Positions 6,327-11,013 of a DNA stretch of 11,013 nucleotides are shown here, one piece after another. The translations under genes were made by a program, and so were the position numbers. How positions within the stretch are numbered: the first letter of the stretch is position 1; each line of letters begins with the position of its first letter. The stretch spans positions 1 through 11,013 of the forward strand of contig JAJZMO010000245.1 in assembly GCA_021798235.1 (NCBI GenBank), given 5' to 3'. Source of the DNA: Acidobacteriota bacterium. Its GTDB lineage: Bacteria > Acidobacteriota > Terriglobia > Terriglobales > Acidobacteriaceae. The notes below the pieces were generated by a model that saw nothing but the letters and a program-made list of their open reading frames with translations, searched no databases and had not been told where the DNA came from.

Positions 6327-6337
<11 letters not shown>
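6311..6337 (+). other. Possible 8-codon upstream frame overlapping the purL start
   Basis: An ATG at 6311 has GAGG 9 nt upstream (6298-6301) and reads MKFNRHET before a TGA at 6335-6337, overlapping the purL ATG at 6327 in another frame. The purL ATG itself lacks a clear ribosome binding site. The short frame could therefore couple ribosomes to purL, or it may be chance. Confidence 0.25.
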
Positions 6338-8698
<2,361 letters not shown>

Positions 8699-8702
<4 letters not shown>

Positions 8703-10321
8703 GCCGGGTGGTGATGGAAGGCGTGGGAGCGAAAGCGATTCCGGAGCAGGACACGCCGATGCGGCGCATGGTGTTTGAGGGCTTTGAGACGGAGGAGTTA
8801 GAGATTTTCTCGTCCGAGGAGGCTCCGGAGGACGTGGTGGAAGCGCCGCCAATGGTGGTGACGGAGCCGCCTGCGCTGCGGGTGGGCGCGGAGGATGACG
8901 CGAAGCTGCGCGAGCATTGCGGGGTGGTGGCGATTCATGGGGCTGAGGATGCGGCGCGGCAGGCTTACCTGGGGCTGTATGCGCTGCAGCATCGCGGGCA
9001 GGAGTCGGCGGGGATTGCGACGGCGGACGGGCACAGCATTTCGAACATCAAGGGCATGGGCCTGGTCTCAGAGATTTTTACCGATGACGTGCTGGCGAAG
9101 CTGAAGGGCCAGATGGCGATCGGGCACACGCGGTATTCGACGACGGGCGACTCGGCTCTGTTGAATGCGCAGCCGATCCGGGTGGAGTCGACCAAGGGGC
9201 TGATTGCGATTGCGCACAACGGGAACCTGGTGAACCTGGGGAATCTGCGGGTGCAACTGGAGCGCAAGGGCGCGCACTTCCAGACGACGAGCGACTCGGA
9301 GATTATTGTGCAGCTGATTGCGCACTCGCAGGCGACGACGCTGGTGGATGCGATTGCGGATTCGCTGAGCCAGGTGGACGGGGCGTTCTCGATTGTGATG
9401 ATGACGCGGGACCGGGTGTTTGCGGCGCGCGATCCGCGGGGCTTCCGGCCGCTCTCGATGGGGCGGATCAAGAACGAGGACGGGCCGGACACGATTGTGT
9501 TTGCGTCAGAGAGCTGTGCGTTTGACCTGCTGCACGCGAAGTTTGAGCGCGACGTGGCTCCGGGCGAGCTGGTGATGGTGACCGAGGACGGGGTGACGTC
9601 GCGGCAGTATGCGGCGCCGAATCAGTCGAGCTGCATTTTTGAGCACGTGTATTTTGCGCGGCCGGACAGCAAGATCTTCAACCGCTGGGTGCAGGACAGC
9701 CGCGAGGAGATGGGGCGGCAACTGGCGCGCGAGAGCCATGTGGAGGCGGACCTGGTGGTTCCGGTACCGGACTCGGGCGTGACGGCGGCGATTGGGTATG
9801 CGGCGGAGAGCGGCGTGCCGTTCCGGTTCGGGCTGATCCGCAATCATTATGTGGGGCGGACGTTCATTGAGCCGGAGCAGAAGGTGCGCGACTTCGGGGT
9901 GCGGCTGAAGCTGAATCCGGTGCGGAATCTGCTCGAGGGCAAGCGGATTATCCTGATCGACGACTCGATCATTCGCGGGACGACGAGCCGCAAGATTGTG
10001 CGGATGGTGCGGGGCGCGGGCGCGAAGGAAGTGCATTTGCGAATCAGCTGCCCGCCGACGATTTCGCCGTGCTTCTACGGGGTGGATACGCCGCGGAAGT
10101 CAGAGCTGATTGCGGCGAACCAGTCAGTGGAAGAGATACGGCAGTTCATCGAGGCGGACTCGCTGGCGTACCTTTCGCTGGACGGGCTAAGGCACGCGTG
10201 CGACGGCGGCGAGGGGAATACCTTCTGCGTGGCCTGCTATACGGGGGAGTATCCGACGGCGTGGGTGGACGTGGAGGATATTCTGCCGGCGGGAGTGGCG
10301 GCTCCGGCGAGCGTGCGCTGA
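8699..10321 (+). CDS. purF: Amidophosphoribosyltransferase (glutamine PRPP amidotransferase)
   Basis: Catalyses the committed first step of purine synthesis: PRPP + glutamine to phosphoribosylamine. The Ntn-type glutaminase domain begins at the catalytic Cys74 ([11 protein letters not shown]), followed by [11 protein letters not shown] (97-107), HTRYSTTG (143-150) and HNGN (173-176). The phosphoribosyltransferase domain carries the PRPP motif [13 protein letters not shown] (418-430). Four cysteines in the positions of the Bacillus-type [4Fe-4S] cluster are present: Cys312, Cys458 (PCFYG), and Cys510 and Cys513 (CVAC). In this type the residues before the catalytic cysteine are removed. Here that leader is 73 residues and strongly acidic at 26-48, far longer than the 11 or so in Bacillus. 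The start at 8699 is supported by the purL overlap and a GAGG; Met52 (ATG at 8852) would give a 22-residue leader. Known feedback control of the family is by AMP and GMP. Confidence 0.97.
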
Positions 10322-10522
10322 GGCGGGCCGAGGCTTCGCGTATTTTCAGAGGTTTACGCACAAATTTTCACTGCCGGGCCGGATTTTGAAAGGTTTGACG
10401 ACTCCCCTCCTTTTTTGCGGGTAAGTGGTTGATTTTATTGAACTGGATACCCGTTCTTCACTGGTAAACCCATGGTGTTTTTGTGGGAATCTTATTGAAT
10501 CTAAAAGGTGGACTAGAGTCTT

Positions 10523-10554
10523 CCGGGGATTTTCTGCGGAAATCTCCGGTTTTT
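10523..10554 (+). terminator. Intrinsic terminator for purL-purF
   Basis: CCGGGGATTT (10523-10532) pairs with AAATCTCCGG (10540-10549), with one G-T wobble, and is followed at once by five T residues (10550-10554). It lies 200 bp past the purF stop. Confidence 0.75.
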
Positions 10555-10570
10555 GGGCACAGTGGGACGG

Positions 10571-10604
10571 AAAAAGGCGGCTCCGGTGAGGGAGCCGCCT
10601 TTTT
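10571..10604. terminator. Bidirectional intrinsic terminator
   Basis: GGCGGCTCC (10576-10584) and GGAGCCGCC (10591-10599) form a perfect 9-bp GC stem around a 6-nt loop. Five A residues precede it and five T residues follow it, so it can stop transcription from purF on the plus strand and from the DUF302 gene on the minus strand. Confidence 0.9.
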
Positions 10605-10764
10605 GCATGTCCTTACTTTCAGGATATCAATTCAGGGCGTAATTCCCGGCAGAATTCCGGGGGCTGGGCGTCCGGGGTGGTGGCGTCAGAGGCGAACGGG
10701 CCTTCGGCGCGAGGGTGCGAATCTCTGGCTCGCGCAGCACGGCGGGCGCGAGGGCGGGGCGCCG

Positions 10765-11013
10765 TCAGCCGGCGGCTTCGTCGATGATGGCGATGAGCTC
10801 GCGTTCGACGTCGGCGGGGAGGGTGGAGTCGATGTGGAGGCCGCTGGCGGCGAAGAGGTCGGTGGGGTGGACCATGGCGAGGGTGCTTCCGGCGGCGGTG
10901 CTGTAGACGGCGATGCGGCAGGGGAGCAGGGTGGCGACGGCAGGGTCGTGAGCGAGGGCCTGCGAGGCGGCCTGCGGATTGCAGATGTCATAGACGCGGG
11001 CTTCGCTGCCGAG
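10765..11013 (-). CDS. DUF302 family protein, C-terminal part
   Basis: The last 82 residues of a protein whose start lies beyond the right edge; the stop codon is at 10765-10767. The sequence EARVYDICNPQAASQAL, then a few residues on VATLLPCRIAVYS, followed by an acidic helical end (ADVERELIAIIDEAAG), fits the DUF302 domain. In that domain a CNP motif, an LLPC strand and a C-terminal helix are conserved. The biochemical role of DUF302 is not established; members occur alone or near redox, sulfur or stress genes. No signal or membrane segment is present in the visible part. It is convergent with purF, sharing the bidirectional terminator. Confidence 0.75.
   Translation of the reverse strand, partial: LGSEARVYDICNPQAASQALAHDPAVATLLPCRIAVYSTAAGSTLAMVHPTDLFAASGLHIDSTLPADVERELIAIIDEAAG

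Larger units (their letters stand above)
10322..10764. other. Convergent gap between purF and the DUF302 gene
   Basis: These 443 bp contain no coding frame I would support. The first 200 bp are markedly A+T-richer than the flanking genes and precede two intrinsic terminators (10523-10554 and 10571-10604). A CGGGTA...TACCCG pair around 10418-10455 could form a long-range stem. Promoter-like boxes for an independent small RNA are too weak to call. From 10605 to 10764 I see only GC-rich sequence with small inverted repeats. Confidence 0.5.

Noticed and set aside
10686..10991. 101-codon minus-strand frame at the right edge
   Set aside because: Low-complexity Pro/Ser/Ala sequence; the neighbouring frame (10765-11013) encodes a recognisable DUF302 C-terminus.

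Overview
The window reads as a chromosomal segment of a GC-rich bacterium, most likely an acidobacterium (Terriglobia/Acidobacteriaceae type). This is an inference from the strong GC bias at third codon positions, the style of the Rhs-core fragment, the S9A lipoprotein peptidase and the REP/RAYT content. No rRNA or marker gene fixes the taxonomy.

The right half is a housekeeping purine block. purD (minus strand, 4769-6046) diverges from purL (plus strand, 6327-8702), and purL is joined to purF (8699-10321) by a 4-bp ATGA overlap. Together these encode steps 1 (PurF), 2 (PurD) and 4 (PurL) of de novo IMP synthesis. PurL is the small, Bacillus-type enzyme, so it should need PurS and PurQ, which are not in the window. 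PurF is the Bacillus-type enzyme, with a predicted cleavable propeptide and [4Fe-4S] ligands. Two intrinsic terminators lie beyond purF, and the 3' end of a DUF302-family gene comes in from the right edge on the minus strand.

Left of purD, on the same strand, are a small DinB-like four-helix-bundle protein (4230-4730) and a 721-residue prolyl-oligopeptidase-family lipoprotein (1981-4146). Short gaps make a minus-strand series purD, dinB-like, peptidase plausible.

The left 2 kb is an accessory, lower-GC scrap yard, read mainly on the minus strand. It contains a strong hairpin just past the peptidase gene and an orphan piece of an Rhs protein (last core repeat plus a glycine-rich C-terminal region in another frame). 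A 94-residue two-helix membrane protein follows, its start overlapping the end of the Rhs tip, as in Rhs toxin/immunity pairs. Next are a REP palindrome, a REP-associated tyrosine transposase (RAYT) broken by one extra base, and what looks like the end of an insertion sequence lodged in a second, truncated REP. A second full REP copy sits 5.5 kb away in the purD/purL intergenic region, which ties the RAYT to a dispersed repeat family.

The main points for a second look are the REP/RAYT set, the orphan Rhs tip with its overlapping membrane protein, the 73-residue acidic PurF leader, the composition break inside purL, and the displaced catalytic histidine in the peptidase.
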